DNA from: Euryodendron excelsum
Taxonomy: Eukaryota > Streptophyta > Magnoliopsida > Ericales > Pentaphylacaceae
Length of the DNA stretch: 64,000 nt
Direction of reading: 5' to 3'
NCBI GenBank assembly: GCA_033060915.1
Contig: CM065394.1
Coordinates: 15,463,501-15,527,500, forward strand
The notes beneath the pieces are model-generated. The model was not told the origin of the DNA. It saw only the letters and a program-made list of their open reading frames with translations, and ran no database searches. Positions 48,722 to 61,740 of this stretch are shown one piece after another. Numbering within the stretch: position 1 is the stretch's first letter; each line of letters starts with the position of its first letter. The translations under genes and the position numbers were made by a program.

Positions 48722-51700
48722 TGTAAGCACCCTATTTTTGCCCGCTCGGGAATCTTCGGCCCGACCAGATTCACATTCAAACTGACACAGACACATTCAA
48801 GTCAAAACTAATTTTCTAATCTCAATCCAGTCAATCAATCACTTCGCGGGCCCGTCGAGCCCAAAAGAGGCAAAATGCCCTTGGGGCATTGCTCAGTCCA
48901 ATTCCAGTTGGCACTTCTTCATAATGACGGTAAGTCCCTATTTCAACCTCAATTCCAGTCCAAGTCAATCAAACTCAATCTAGCCCGTCTTTCGATAAAG
49001 TTGATCCTTCAAATGGTAAGTCCATCAAGTCTAACACATTTATCGAGAAAAATTTTCAGAATAGTAAGTCCTTTTAAACTCATCAATTGAGACGAAACCC
49101 AAGTCCCTGATATTGTAGAACAGTTCACTTTTGGCACCTACAAGCCCACCAATGTAGAATGCTCATCATCTTATACGTCCTTCGAGAAAGTTGATCCCTT
49201 AGTAAATAAGTCCATCTAGCAACTTCCCGAGATTAGGCAGTCTCTGAAATGGACACACCCTGTCAAAGTGGCAGAAACACTCGCGAACATCATAACTGTT
49301 ATAGTGGTGGAAACACTCGTAAATAGGTCGATATTGGGAATTGCCAACAAACCCCCAATGTTACAAGACCGACCTCGGCTCTTGGCCATGACACATTTAC
49401 TGAAAGACGGGATACCTTTGGAAACCAACTCGTCACACACTGTCAAAGTGGCGGAAACACTCAAAACCCAGGTCAACACCAATGCTTGCTAGCCCACTCT
49501 GGTGAAAAATAACCAAACTACCCCTTGGGCCCTTTCTGGCATGCTTCTCAAGAAAGTATCTAAATCCTTAGAGCGGTAATTTCACCTTTTTATGATTGTT
49601 CCAAAGACAATTCGGCATGTAAACATGCTTTCCAGTCGGTTCCAGATCAATTTCGAGATCATCCGGTCATGACGATTTTGCCCCTATGCATCTGATCACC
49701 TCCGGGAACCATACCAGCTCTGGGTATAAAACTGATAATCTCCCGAGGATGTTTCTAATAGTATCTCAACCTTTTAATACCTTTTCGGATCATTCCAAGT
49801 CTATTTCGGCAAGACCGTTGCAAAATGACCGTTTCACCCCTAGTAGGCCAATCGCCTTTTCCAACTACACCGGCTTTGGGTATCAAACTGGTAACCCCTT
49901 GGAATACTTTCAATAGTGTTTCCAACCTTCAAGCCTTCTCACGGGTCACTCCAAGTCCATTCCAAAGTTTTTTCAGTTCAAATGACCATTTTGCCACTAG
50001 AGGGCCGGTCGACCTTTTTAATTATTCTAGCATTGTTTCTCAAGCTTGTTACTTCTGCGACACTATCCTGAGGGTTTCCATCCATTCCCAGCTGAATCTA
50101 GTTACTCGAGTCTTTCCGAATCATTCCCAAACTTTCTAGAGTCACTTCTAAGGAGCCAAGCAAAAAATTACATGGTAGTCACTAGGACAGGCACCCAAAT
50201 CTTTTGTCTTGCATACCAAGGGTCAAAAGATATTTTTCTTGCCACCTTAAAACTTTTTTAAGTGACTGACGCCACTGCAATAAGTGCCAAGGTGGTTTTG
50301 TTTGCTTATAAATACAGACCCTCCCCTTGTGTAAAAGAGGTCAGCAAATATAGTCCAGAAACTCTGTCTCTCAAAATTCAGAACTCGAAGTCTCTTCAAA
50401 CCCTAGCCCTATCAAGCCTCTTCAAGCCCTATCCTTCATACACTCAAACCTTAGCCTATATACATCTTATATACTCAAACACAAGCCTCTAAAGCATCCA
50501 TTGAAAACTCAAGTTTTGCAACTTCGAAACTCTCAAGGTTCAAGCAAAGCAAACAAAGCAAGCCAAGCATAAAGAAGATGAAGAAGGCTTTTGATTTATT
50601 TTTATATAATCCCAACTCTCTCTTCTCCCTCCTAACCTACTTGGGTTTTCCTTTATTTTAATCTCCATCTTCTACCTTCCTTTCTTACATGCTTGAAACA
50701 AGGGATTCCCCGATTTATGCCTATGAAGAATTGTTAAAGATCACCGTGCTAGGGGCTTTCTTCAAATTCAACCCTCGATGGTGTTGGTTCGGCCCCCTTG
50801 ATTATGTGGTGAAGCCTAGCCTTGTATGCTTATAACCCTTTTTGCATTGTGCATATCATATTCATACATTTCATTAAAAATTGATTTCAAAATTGTTTTC
50901 AAACTTGTATCAAAACTCTTTTTCAAAACTTGCATTCAAAATCTCATTTCTAAAACTTGTTTTCAAAATCACAATCCTAAAGTGATTATAGCAATTCGAT
51001 GGTTAGGGTTGCTTTAGGAAAATGTTATATTCAATATAACTATCAAGATCCATATTTTGGGTGTAAACCCTAAAATTATTTTTATGAAAAACACAATCTT
51101 AAGATGATTCTAACCATTTCATGGTTAGGATTGTTTTAGGAAAGTATGATATTCAACGGGATCATTATGATCCATATTTTAAATCCCTGTTGTTTTCAAA
51201 TCAGAGCCTTAAAATGGTTCTAATCTTTCTATGGTTAGAATCGTTTTAGCAAAGTGAGATATTTAAGAAACTTGTAAAAGTCCATATTCAAACCTCTTTT
51301 CAAATTGTTTTGCAAATCTCTTTCTAAAAACTCTTTTCAAACTTCTTCCTAAAATCTCTTTTCAACAATCTACTTTCTAAAAGTCTTTTTCAAAGATCTT
51401 ATTTCCAAAAACTCTTTTTCTTGGAGTCCAAGTCAAGCCTTAGAGTCCATGGTTAGGAAACCCTAGTTTCCTTTCCTAAAATTATGACTTTCTATTTTGC
51501 CTCAAATCATAGGTTTCTAAAACTATTTTCTACATCAAATCTTAGATCTCCAAGACCTCTTTTTCTACGCCAAATCATAGATTTCCAAATCTAGGATTTT
51601 CAAAAATAAACCTTTCCAATTCCATGTCGAATCAAATCTTTCAATTTAGAAAACTAGATCAAATCTTTCAATTTAGAAAACCAAATCCAATCTACTAATT

Positions 51701-53544
51701 TTTGAAACAAAATCAAATCATCTATTTTGGGAAATAAAATTCAATCTTCTACTTTAGGAAATAGGAATCAAACCTTTCCTAATTCTAATATTTCCTAATT
51801 CAAACTTTTAAATTTTCCTAATCCAAACCTTTCAACCTTTCCTAATTTCAAACTTTCCAACCTTTCCTAATTTCAAACCATGCTTAAACTCAAACTTATC
51901 AAATCTTTCAAATCCTTCCTAAATCTAAGTTTTCAAAAATTTCTTAAAATTAAAACTTCTAAATCTTTCTAAATTGAAAACTCTCCAAATTCAAATCTTT
52001 CCAAAATAAATTCTTTCCTAATTTGAAAACTTTCCAAAACCAAAACCTTCCCAAAATAAAACTCTCTTAAGTTGGAGCTTCCTAAAATAGAACTTCCCTA
52101 ATTCAAAACTTTCTAAAATCAAATCTTTCCTAAACCCTATCTTTCTAATTTCTTTGAAATCAAATATTGAAGTCAAATCTTTTCCAAATCATTCCAAGTC
52201 AAGTGTTCCTAAGATCAAATCAAAATCTTTTTCAATCTATTCAAAATCTCATCTTTCTTAATTCTAAGTTTTCTAAAACCAAAAAATCAAACTTTTCAAG
52301 TCTAAATCACACCTTTTTATTTCAAATACATATTTCAACTCTAGGTTACCTAAACCCTAGGAGGTCTAAGCACTAGTCCAACCTAATCCTAAGTTAGGAA
52401 GCTTTAATTCTTTTCTAAAACTCCTTTTAAAATCAAGATGATTTTCCAACTTCAATCTAAGTCAAAAATATTTTCAAAACTCAATTTCATCTTTCCCAAA
52501 TCAAGTCCAAGTTTTCCTTCAAAGTTCAATCCTTTCAAATCAAAATCAATTTCAAATCCTCAAATCCTATTTCAAATCAAAGTCAATTCCAAGTCCAATT
52601 TTAAATTCTAGTTTGATTTTAAATCAAAATCCAATTTTAAATCTTCCATTCAAAGTTCAAATCAAACCTTTTCAAGTCAAACTTTTCAAAAACCTAAAAG
52701 TGACTATTTTCAATCAGACTCTTGTCCGAACTACGCTTGACCTGATTCCCAACAAAGAGATACGTAAGCAACCTTCATGGGTGTAGTCACAACCTTTTTC
52801 AAATCTCTAATTTTTACAACATTTTTAAATCTCTAATTTTTACAACCTTTTTTAAATTTTCAATTCCATAATCTTTTTCAAGTCTCCAATTCCATAATCT
52901 ATTTCCAATTTCCAAATTTTCAAACCTTCTTTCAAACTTCAAATCTTTGTATCAAATCTATTTTCAAAATCAAATTTTTTCTTGCACTTGCATGTCATGC
53001 ATCATATCAAGCTTCTTTTCGAAATTCTTTCCAAAGTGGATAGTATTGGACATTGAATAATCAAAGATTCTAAATGAGTGAACCTAGGGTGAATAGACAT
53101 GTAGGTACCGAAAGAGCAGGGTAGGATGATGATCTTAGGATATCTTCCCTATATGTAACCAACCTCCGAATCTAGAATCACAATTTTCAAAGACCAAAAC
53201 GGAGTTATTTCAAAAAGGGCTTGAATCTTTTTAAAGGTTGCAAAACAACCTATTTTTTTGAAAAACCCTCTTTTGAGGAAGTTTTTTTTAAAACCTTTTT
53301 TCCAAAACCCTACGTGTAATATTTGGATTGTACTTAGTTTTTGGTGACCTAACTCACCTTGACAAAGTTAGGTGGCAACTCCAAACCTTTTTTTTTTTTT
53401 TTAAAAAAAGCCCTTAATCAAGTCAATTTCTAATTCCAACCTAGTCACACTCATTCTTCTAGGAGGATGAGTTCTAACGAGAGAGTACCATGCTTTTTTT
53501 CCCTTGTGTGTGCTTTCTCGAGTGCGAAAAATTGGGGCACGATA
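48722..53544 (+). mobile_element. 5' LTR of the plus-strand Tat/Ogre-like element (LTR B)
   Basis: Begins TGTAAGCACC at 48,722 and ends GGGGCACGATA at 53,544, where the usual CA has become TA. It is followed within two bases by a primer-binding site, which fixes the 3' border and makes it a 5' LTR. Length is about 4.8 kb, in the range of the very long LTRs of Ogre-type elements. It contains the TATA box at 50,305, a long part of short A/T-rich words (TTTCCTAATTCAAAC and variants, 51,300-52,700), and three blocks conserved with LTRs C and D at 52,707-52,790, 53,090-53,180 and 53,340-53,381. Short frames in it have no recognisable product. Confidence 0.85.
50303..50316 (+). promoter_or_regulatory. 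TATA box of LTR B
   Basis: TGCTTATAAATACAGACCCT, the best TATA box in the LTR and equivalent to the one in LTR A at 34,301. Transcription of the element would start about 30 bp downstream. Confidence 0.7.
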
Positions 53545-53546
53545 AC

Positions 53547-53564
53547 TGGCAACTCCGCTGGGGA
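53547..53564 (+). promoter_or_regulatory. tRNA primer-binding site
   Basis: TGGCAACTCCGCTGGGGA starts two bases after the LTR end. It begins with TGG, complementary to the CCA end of a tRNA. Tat/Ogre elements usually carry a close variant (with GGCGACTCC) thought to pair with a tRNA-Arg; the tRNA identity is from memory of that family and not tested here. One G-to-A difference from that form could reflect decay. Confidence 0.75.
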
Positions 53565-55033
53565 CGCCTAAAGAGTTAGGCCATTACTATATCTTTTCAC
53601 TCTCACTCATCTAGAGTTTTCAATTAACTTGTCCAATTTTATCCACTTTAAATTTTCAAACTTAAACATTTTAAAGCTGTTTTCAAATAAATGTCATTGT
53701 TTTCATTCAATTTACATTCAATCATTCAATCTTGTATTAAGTTTGGCATTCAAGTACTGACTTTTTGCATCTTTATTTTTGTAAGTGGACCTTGGTTCAC
53801 ATTTTTATTTTATATTAACTGCCATGTATGTCTTGAATGAATAGAATGGAAGGGACAGGATGGATGAAAGTTGTTGGGCCATTTCCTCTACTTTTTAAAA
53901 TTTCACACATACACTGCATGTGCACAAGCATTTCTATACTTGCATTATCTACCTAAATATGTCCCTTCTAATTAGAAGAGGGAACGGTATATTGGTTGTG
54001 GGCGGATGTTGTGTCAGTTTCTTGGCCTACGGCCTCTTGATGGTTCTCTCGCTTAGATCACCAACTGATAATGGCACCACCTCGAGGAGTGGGCCTAAAT
54101 TTGAAGATCTAGGAACCGAGCCTTCTTAGGAAGCATTAGTAAACCCTCAACCTCATGCTCATGTAGAAACCATGCATACCTGAACCTCTACCGGAATTAA
54201 TACACGCACATTAATTTCAAAACCATGGAGAGGGCGACTGCTTTACTTTCCTTTATTATTTTGTCTATTCCTGCTATTATAATACTTGTATAATTATTCA
54301 TGCATGTATGTTTACTTTAAAATTGCATTCTCTCTCTTTCTACTTTATGCATACATGCTCACGCATTTAATATTTCATATCAAGACGAGAGTTCCAAAGT
54401 AACTTAAGTCACTACATCTTCATGCACATCATCAACCCAAAGAGAGTGATGCCAAGTTCACTCTCCCTTGTACTAAACCTACCAAAATCCTAAGGGTTCC
54501 CAAGTAACCCTAAGGATTCATGGCTTGCATTTCAAATCATTCCATAAATAGGAGCCCCAATCCCTCTATGCTCACAGAGATAAGGTTGTTAAGAAAACAA
54601 AGGGCAATCAAACAACAAGGTCTCTCAATGATCTTATCAACATCAAACTCAAAGAAGGCAAATTTAAAGACTGAAGAGTAGTTTAGGATCTTAAATCTAA
54701 AAGTAGATAGGTGAAAGTCCCAAGGAAATTGTTCCCTCTCCCCCTATAAAATGTGCCTCGATTCTCTTGTATTTTAAGCTCTAAGTTCAATGTACTCGTC
54801 TATTATTTGTAAATCAATGAATGAATGAATGTACATTCCCACTCGACGGTAAAATATCTGTATTCAGGGGCAAACTCCCTATCTCCAAAAAGTGAGCCAA
54901 ATCCATCATGTTTAGTCTCCCTCTTAAGAAGGGACACCCCTAAGATATGCATTGCATAAAGCTTTCCAAATATCAAAAACTAACTTGTGGCTTGTGTTCT
55001 TGTTTTTCTTTTCTTTTTTTTTTTCTTTCACAG
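53565..55033 (+). other. Leader region of the plus-strand element
   Basis: About 1.5 kb between the primer-binding site and gag. No protein domain is recognised; the 69-residue frame at 53,920 is not convincing. A GAAT/AATG microsatellite lies near 54,820-54,835. The end has a long pyrimidine tract and a strong acceptor-like TTTCTTTCACAG (AG at 55,032-55,033), directly before the gag frame becomes readable, so gag may be reached by splicing. Ogre elements are known to splice, which makes this plausible. Confidence 0.5.
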
Positions 55034-56210
55034 AGACTACATCATAGAAAGCCACCATTGCTCCTAAGAAAGATCGACATCCAACTAGAGACCCTGTCGT
55101 GACCCGACAAAGAGCTACACTAATGGTCGTCAATCCTGATGAGTCATCCTCAATCTCTCGAGAAGAATTCAATAAAATGAGAACCAAGATTGATGAGATA
55201 TTTAAGCTCATCTAGTCCATGGCTATAAAAGATGCTGCGTTAGCCCTATCATCATTCACTATTCTTCCCAAAGACTCTGAACCTATTAACCCAAGGGTTA
55301 TGCTTCAAACTGATGTTACCGAAAAAAACAAGAAGGATGCTAAGGGGGCTAACACTGAAGAATGGGAAACCATACTGCTCTTGCCTGCTATGAAAAGAGC
55401 TCCCCTAGACCTTCCCAGTTTAAAAATTCAATGATTGGAAGACTCATTGCGAAGCCTCCATGGCCATGACACCTTCGGGCTTACATCTTATGATGAGTTG
55501 TGCTTCTTCCCAGACCATCCAAGACTTGCCAAGTTTAAGATGCCTGATTTTAGTATTATGATGGCACTGGTAACCTCATTGCCCACCTTTGCCTTTATGC
55601 TGGGGCATTGAGTGGTCATGGAAACAATCCAAATCTCCTCGTGCAACTCTTCCAACCTAGCGTCACTAGATCTGCCTTACAATAGTTTGCCCGACTTGAC
55701 TTAAGGAAGATCACAACCTGAATTGAGCTGGTCAACGCATTTAAAGCCCAATATCGCCACAACATAGACCTCACCTCTAACTGGTGGTACTTGATGACAA
55801 TGAGTAAATGAGATAAAGAGAGCTTTAAGAGCTACGTCCTTAGGTGGAGAGAGGCAGCTGCATAAGTCAATCCCCCGTTGGAGGAAAAGGAGTATGTGCA
55901 ATTGTTTGTACACACTTTTCAAGGCATATACTATGAAAAGCTCTACAGTAGCGTGGGAAAAAGCTTTTTGGAGCTTATTATGCAAGGGAAAATGATAGAG
56001 AATGGTCTCAATATGGGGAGGATTACTAACCCCTATGCAAAAACTGGAGAAAGTTCTGCCAACATAGTCAAAAAAGTGGCTACTGCAAGGGGAGTAATTA
56101 AGAAGGAGAGTGAGGTGTCTGCTATCATGCCTATTTAACCACCCCTAACTCGTGATGAGGTGATGAGTTTCTACACCCTAGGTATGCCACAGCTGAGCGC
56201 CACGTATTAG
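55034..56210 (+). pseudogene. gag: Tat/Ogre-type gag, broken
   Basis: Retrotransposon Gag forms the particle that packages element RNA in the cytoplasm. The plus strand reads, in pieces, the landmarks of the Retrotrans_gag family in order: a variable N-terminal part (RDPVVTRQRATL near 55,090, then MAIKDAALALS from 55,219), KFKMPDF near 55,540, YDGTGN with HLCLYAGAL near 55,560-55,600, NAFKAQYRHN near 55,735, ESFKSYVLRWREAAA near 55,820, NPPLEEKEYVQLF near 55,880, and SFLELIMQGKMIENG near 55,965. Breaks include TAG at 55,213, TGA at 55,435, a frameshift just after KFKMPDF, and four further stops up to 55,865. The last part (55,878-56,138) is open. It is clearly dead as a protein gene. Confidence 0.85.
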
Positions 56211-58377
56211 AGAACCCCTGACTCGTGACTGAGTTTAATTATGAAGACATGGGCTAGGAACTAGAAGAGCCAAAAGCACCGACAGAACCATTCGAATTGG
56301 AGGGAGACGAATTGGCCAACCTATTTACTGAAGAAGCTAAAAAGGCAGCAGAAGACAATAAGGAGATCAATGAAGTTGACAACTACACTATCAACATCAA
56401 CACACCCAAAACCCTAGAGGAAGTCTCTGCTTGCCTTGCTTGGTCCGAAAATCTCAACGACGGATGGAGCATCAAAGATGTGGGCATCATTCCAAAGCCT
56501 AATTAAAAAGCATACTCTTCAAAGCCTACAAGTGAGGGGTGTTTTCACCCACTTTCTTTCTATCCCTTCTACTTTGTGCTTTTAAATTTATGTTTGCATT
56601 ACCATAAAAACTTTATGTTTTCCATTAAAATAATAAAATGATAGTTGTCGTTCAAATTACTGTTGTCTCATATTCTTTTAAATGGTGTATACTTCCTAAA
56701 CAAGGGATGAGTTTTATCTTATGAAGGATTTGACTTGAAGGGTGTGATAGCATGAGTTAACCACTTACCAAATGATCAACTTTTCAAAAAGAGAGAGGAT
56801 AAGGATGAGTGAGAAAGCTACCCAAAAGCAGCACTTACAAGACACCGAAGCTAAGCGATGGGTGACCAGAGTATAAAAAAGAAGAGCAGTCATCTTTCAT
56901 TCCCAAAAAAAAAAAAAAAAAGGACAAGGTATATTCCTTTGCTCAACCCACTAGTGCCTGGCAGAAAGTGAAGATTTCTTGTCAACCCTGATCTAACACC
57001 ATCCCCCCACATTGGGGCAGATAGATAACTGAGGACTCCACAAAGAATGTCACTCATCCTCCAACAAGCTGAAGCAACGTGAAGGTTCTATGGATCAAGC
57101 AATCTAGCTTAAAATGAAGAGGGGCCCTCATTTCATTCCCCATATAGTAAAAAACAACCATTGTTAAACTTGTTGAGCCGGTTATTTTTCTTTTCAAAGA
57201 AAACCCCAACCTAGGGATCACCACCCACAATGGGTTAGAATGAAATACTAAAGAAAAGATCTAAGGGAAAGGAGTTGTAGAAGTGTTCGCCTCACAAAAA
57301 GAAAAGAAAAAGAAGAAAAGGAAGAGAAAGAAAAGTAAAAAGAAAGAGTCGTCAAAGGGAAGGCTGCCCTAAAAAAAGCCCAGTAGAAGCATCTCGAAAA
57401 ATGTATAGTAAAAGCAAGAAGGGAAATCTAAAGAGGATCCTAGGCAATAAAAAAAGCCCAATAGAAGAATTAGGTTCAAGCCTTTACCTTTTCTTGTAAA
57501 AATTTGAAACCATGGCCTACATTACAACCCTATCAAAGTCCTCTCCGATTGAAAAGGGATTACTTGATCCAAATGAGCCAGACGTGTTGCTGAGGCAAAG
57601 GAAGGATAATGAGGGACCAAACCCTACCGGAAGACCAATCAAGGATGGTGTGGATCTAAACTTTACTAAAAACAACCTCAAATTTGGGCCTCCATATCTA
57701 TTTGATTCAAAACCCTATAACTTAGTCTACATTACGGTCCTAAAATAAAGCCTTCTTAAATTAAAGGACTGGCCGCTTATCGCTTTGCTAAAGTTCAAGT
57801 AAGTTGCTGCCTAAACCCTGAAGGTTGAGAGTTCAAACCCAATGATCCCAGACACTAACCCAGAGTAGAAAATCAGAGTTGATCAAAAGGATTAGAAAGG
57901 TACAGAATGCTATCATCTAGTCAAGGTAGGGTTGAATCAAAAGAAAGACTAAACCCCTAAAAAGGAGGGAGTTGCCATTTCAAGGATGCAGAGTTTGACA
58001 ACACCACATCCATTTTGTTAATTGGTGTATTTCCTCACCTATGCTTTACATTTTTATAAAAATTTCTTCACAAGCTTCGCATACATAGGGCATAGCTTCC
58101 TGTAGAAACATAAGTCACCAATACAGTTTAATATCATCTCTAAAGCATGCAATATACATACACAATCATCATCATCCCTGTACATCTATTTGTCTATATA
58201 TCTAGCTATGTAAATCATAAATATCCACCTCTGTTCATACATTAATACATACATCTAGCTATCTGAATCATAAATATCCATTTCATTCGAGAATTACAAA
58301 TAAACTATCTAGCAAAACAAATGAATGCCCAGAACATGGTGTAGAAGAGAAGCTAGGCCTGCAACAAAAGGCACCTA
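56211..58377 (+). other. Internal region where pol would be expected, without pol
   Basis: After gag there is a Glu/Lys/Asn-rich open stretch (56,240-56,506, containing ELEGDELANLFTEEAKK) that may be the gag tail, then non-coding DNA. A 78-residue frame at 57,512 has no recognisable domain. I looked for protease (DSG or DTG), reverse transcriptase (YXDD), RNase H and integrase (HHCC, DDE) motifs and see none in about 2.1 kb, which is too short for a 3-4-kb pol in any case. A purine tract of AAGAAAAGG words runs through 57,298-57,352. Confidence 0.6.
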
Positions 58378-60202
58378 TCAAAGGTCAAAGCCAATATCTT
58401 GGTCAAAATCTTCGAAACCTGGCTTAGGAGGAGGCGGCCAGCTACTCGAAGCACCAACATCCCACAAAGAAAGAAGAATCTGAATCAATAAGGCAGATGA
58501 ATAACTAAGCAATGCCAGAACAAAAAGAGAGAAAGGATAACATACCCCGCTGCCTCCCATCTAAGCCAACCGCGCAGTTAGAGTAGCTACCTCGGCTTGG
58601 AACTAGTCCCTCTCCATTTGGAACTGGTCCCTCTCAATCTGGTACTAGTCCTTCTGATCCCTTACAGCAGCAAACTTAGCTTGAGGCACATATCCTCCTG
58701 CCCGATACCACAAGTCAATCACCTCCTGGCCAACAGCATAATCTCCGACCACCACCTCAAACTTTGTAAAGGCGCCTACAGATTAAGCTCTGAAATGTGC
58801 AGCGTAGTCAATCTCTAGCGGAAGCAGAAAATTAGCACTCAGCTGATGCTCCCAGTACGGAATGGGAACTCTCTCGGCCAAGGCTCTGAACATGTACTCA
58901 GGTGGATCCCCAGCTGACTGGAACTCGTAGAACTGATGCCAATGTCAGTCTCCCATATAGGACTCCCAGGACTCATCACTCAGAAAGGAAACCCTCAACA
59001 GATACATCGGGACCAGATATTTGACCGCTTCATAGTGAACTGATCCAATGAAGGGCCGCCACATCATATCTCTCACCTCCATCAATTCTAGGTTCACTTG
59101 TAGTCTCACAAAGTTAGTGATCTCAGATTGGAGGGCCACCTAATCACGAGCCCATCTCAAGGCTTAAAGATAAAGGTCAACCTCTACTACCTCCGAACGA
59201 CGGACCGACAAGTACTCGTAGCACCACCAGACCCGAAAGGGCCAAAATCCAGTCACACTGCCCCAGTGGGAGCAAGTCTAGACTCGCATGGATCTAAGGA
59301 AGTAATTAAAGGAGAAATACCTCCAGTCCATGCTCACCAATCGGAAAGGGACAATCAACATGTTGTTATTACAGAAGCAGCTAAAAATGATGTGCAAAAC
59401 TAGTCGTCACCTCATAATATCTCGCCGCGTAAGAGGTGGCTCAACAAAAAAGGTACTCTTGTCCCAACTGAGCCAAGAAACCAAAAAAGTTGAACAGTCA
59501 GGAGGTGGCAAGTCCAACAAAGCACAAGCATCGGCTCTACAGACTAGTTGTAAGGTGATCTGACGACAGACAAAAGAAAGCCCTATAATAATGGCCCAAT
59601 CCAATAAGTAGGACCCAGCTCGAAACCCACAAAGTGGAAGGTACCCGTCTCGCCAAACCACCTCTTACTCAATGCCAATACCAAATGGCGGTTCAAGCAG
59701 TTAGCCTGTAATCCCATAAATGTCCCGAACCCGATCTCCACTAAGAAAGCACGATAAGATAGATTGGCCTACTGCATAATGCTGAAAGCCAGATGGATGG
59801 CCCCTCTAAAGGATGTATGTACTCGGGGAAGAGGCTAGTGCTGTTGAGAGTATACACTGGGGTGGTAGACAAGGTCGCCCAATGGAAGAATGTCTAGTAT
59901 CTCCAGATCTCGCAAATCAGCATCCGTCTACCTGTGTCTAGAAGAAGCCATTTTGTAACCAGTCACACAGTCTCCGAGGCCCGTTACCTCCTACTTGGCA
60001 TCCATCTCTCCCTCAAAGCTTGCTTGATGGGAGGAAAGGGTTCGACTAAAGGCATACTCCGCCTACCGCTCTGACTATAGGACGTCTGACCAACTAACCT
60101 GTAACTGTCCTTAGAATGGTTGGAACTACTAACAGGATTTGTATGGGCTCCTTTCCCCGACCTGCGCCTCCTCTCAGAATCATCGTCATTCGAATTAGCC
60201 AT
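58378..60202 (-). pseudogene. Antisense ORF of the Tat-type element, broken
   Basis: On the minus strand, opposite to gag, a long protein-like region starts with ATG at 60,202 (MANSNDDDSERRRRSGKG, basic N-terminus) and runs to 58,378. Recognisable parts are RWFGETGTFHF with GFELGPTYW at about 59,665-59,610, which resembles the core of plant-mobile-domain-like proteins (RW.PET.TFHF..GE..PT); a middle block at 59,139-58,945; a YEFQSAGDPPEYMFRALAER block near 58,925; and a C-terminal coiled-coil-like part (QIERDQFQMERD near 58,630). Several stops and frameshifts break it. Extra antisense ORFs between pol and the 3' LTR are known in the Tat lineage, and this position fits. Its function in the element is unknown. 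Confidence 0.65.
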
Positions 60203-60339
60203 CCTGAAAGCCAAATCAAGGTAAGCACGTCAAGATATGGTATGCACAATTCAAAAGCACAGGAGGTATGGAAAAAAAAAAGAAAAAGAGAAAAGACAAG
60301 AAAAAAAGAAGATGCACCAAAGAGGAAAAAGAAAAAAAA

Positions 60340-61740
60340 GAAGAAGAAGAGGAAAAATGGAAAGAATTCAAGTTTCGAGTCAAAAATGAATTTTCTACAT
60401 ATTTTGACTTAAAAATTCAAGTTTTAAGTCAAAATGAATTTTCTAAACATTTTGTCTTAAGAATTCTAGTTTCGAGTCAAAATAAATTTTCTACACATTT
60501 TGTCTTCAAAAATTTAAGTTTCGAGTCAAAATGAATTGTTTACACATTTTGTCTTCATAAATTCAAGTTTCACGTCAAAATAAATTTTCTACACATTTTG
60601 TCTTAAAAAAAAATTAAGTTTCAAGTCAAAATGAAATTTCTAAACACTTTGCCTTCAAGTGTTCACAGTCTCAAGTCAAAAACAAATTTTCTACATGTTT
60701 TGTTCAAATTTCAAATCAAAATAGTTTCTAAACTTTTACGTTCTAAAAAATTTATCTTAAAATCGATTCTGAGGTTTTTTAACATTCCCTTTCCAAAGTT
60801 ATTTCAAAATCAAAATTCGAAGTTCGAGTCAAAATGAATTTTGTGCACATTTTGTCTTCATAAATCCAAGTTTGGAGTCAAAATAAATTTTCTACATATT
60901 TTGTCTTAAAAAAAAATTCAAGTTTGAAGTCAAAATGAAGTTTCTAAATATTTTGCCTTCAAGTGTTCACAGTCTCAACTCAAAAATAGATTTTCTACAT
61001 GTTTTGTTCAAATTTCAAATCAAAATAGTTTCTAAACTTTTACGTTCTAAAAAATTTATCTTAAAATCGATTCTGAGGTTTTTTAACATTCCCTTTCCAA
61101 AGTTATTTCAAAATCAAAATTCGAAGTTCGTGTTAAAATGAAATCTCAAAAAATTTCAATTACAGTCCATCTCAAAACTTTTCTAAGCTTCTTATTCAAA
61201 AGATTTCTACTCCAATCAAGTTTCAAGATTTTCTAAAAATTCTTCCTCCAAAAAGTCTTCTTCAAAATCAATCCTCAAGAATTTTCAAAGTTTTAATCCT
61301 CAAGAATTACTCCTTCCAAAATTTTTATCAATTTTGAAGTTTTTTTTAATTCAAAATCCATTTTTAAAAATTTCCTAAGTGTTTCCCCCAAAATTTTTTA
61401 AAATTTCCTAAGTGTTTCCCCCAAAATTTTTTATCCAAAAGTCCATTTTCAAAAATTTTCCTAAGTTATTCTTTCAATAGTTTTAGGACCTCCCGAGTTT
61501 CTCGGGGCCTTCTCCAGGACAAAGGCCCCACATTCAAAGGTTTTTCCACTTTTTCCTTCAAAAATATTTCATTTCAAAATTTCTAACTCTTTCTTTATTT
61601 CAAAAAGTTTCTCCCAAGTTTCTTAGGGTCTTCTCTGCCAAAAAGGCCCCACCCTCAAAGTTTTTATATTTTTTTCCTTGAAAAAGATTTTATGTCAAAA
61701 TTTTTCTAACCTATTTCCTTAATTTCGAAAAATTTTCGTA
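60340..61740 (+). repeat. 3' repeat array of the plus-strand element
   Basis: Starts with units of about 57-62 bp (GTTTCGAGTCAAAATGAATT, then TTCTACACATTTTGTCTT) to about 60,660. A block of about 304 bp is then duplicated (60,631-60,837 and 60,935-61,141 encode the same shadow peptide), followed by looser A/T-rich words. GGCCCCACATTCAAAG and GGCCCCACCCTCAAAG at 61,521 and 61,643 mark a further 120-bp duplication. In reverse complement the words match 42,936-45,240. Confidence 0.8.

Noticed and set aside
58378..60202. Minus-strand region as a host plant mobile-domain gene
   Set aside because: Its place between gag and the 3' array, its broken frame, and known antisense ORFs in Tat elements make a retroelement ORF more likely.
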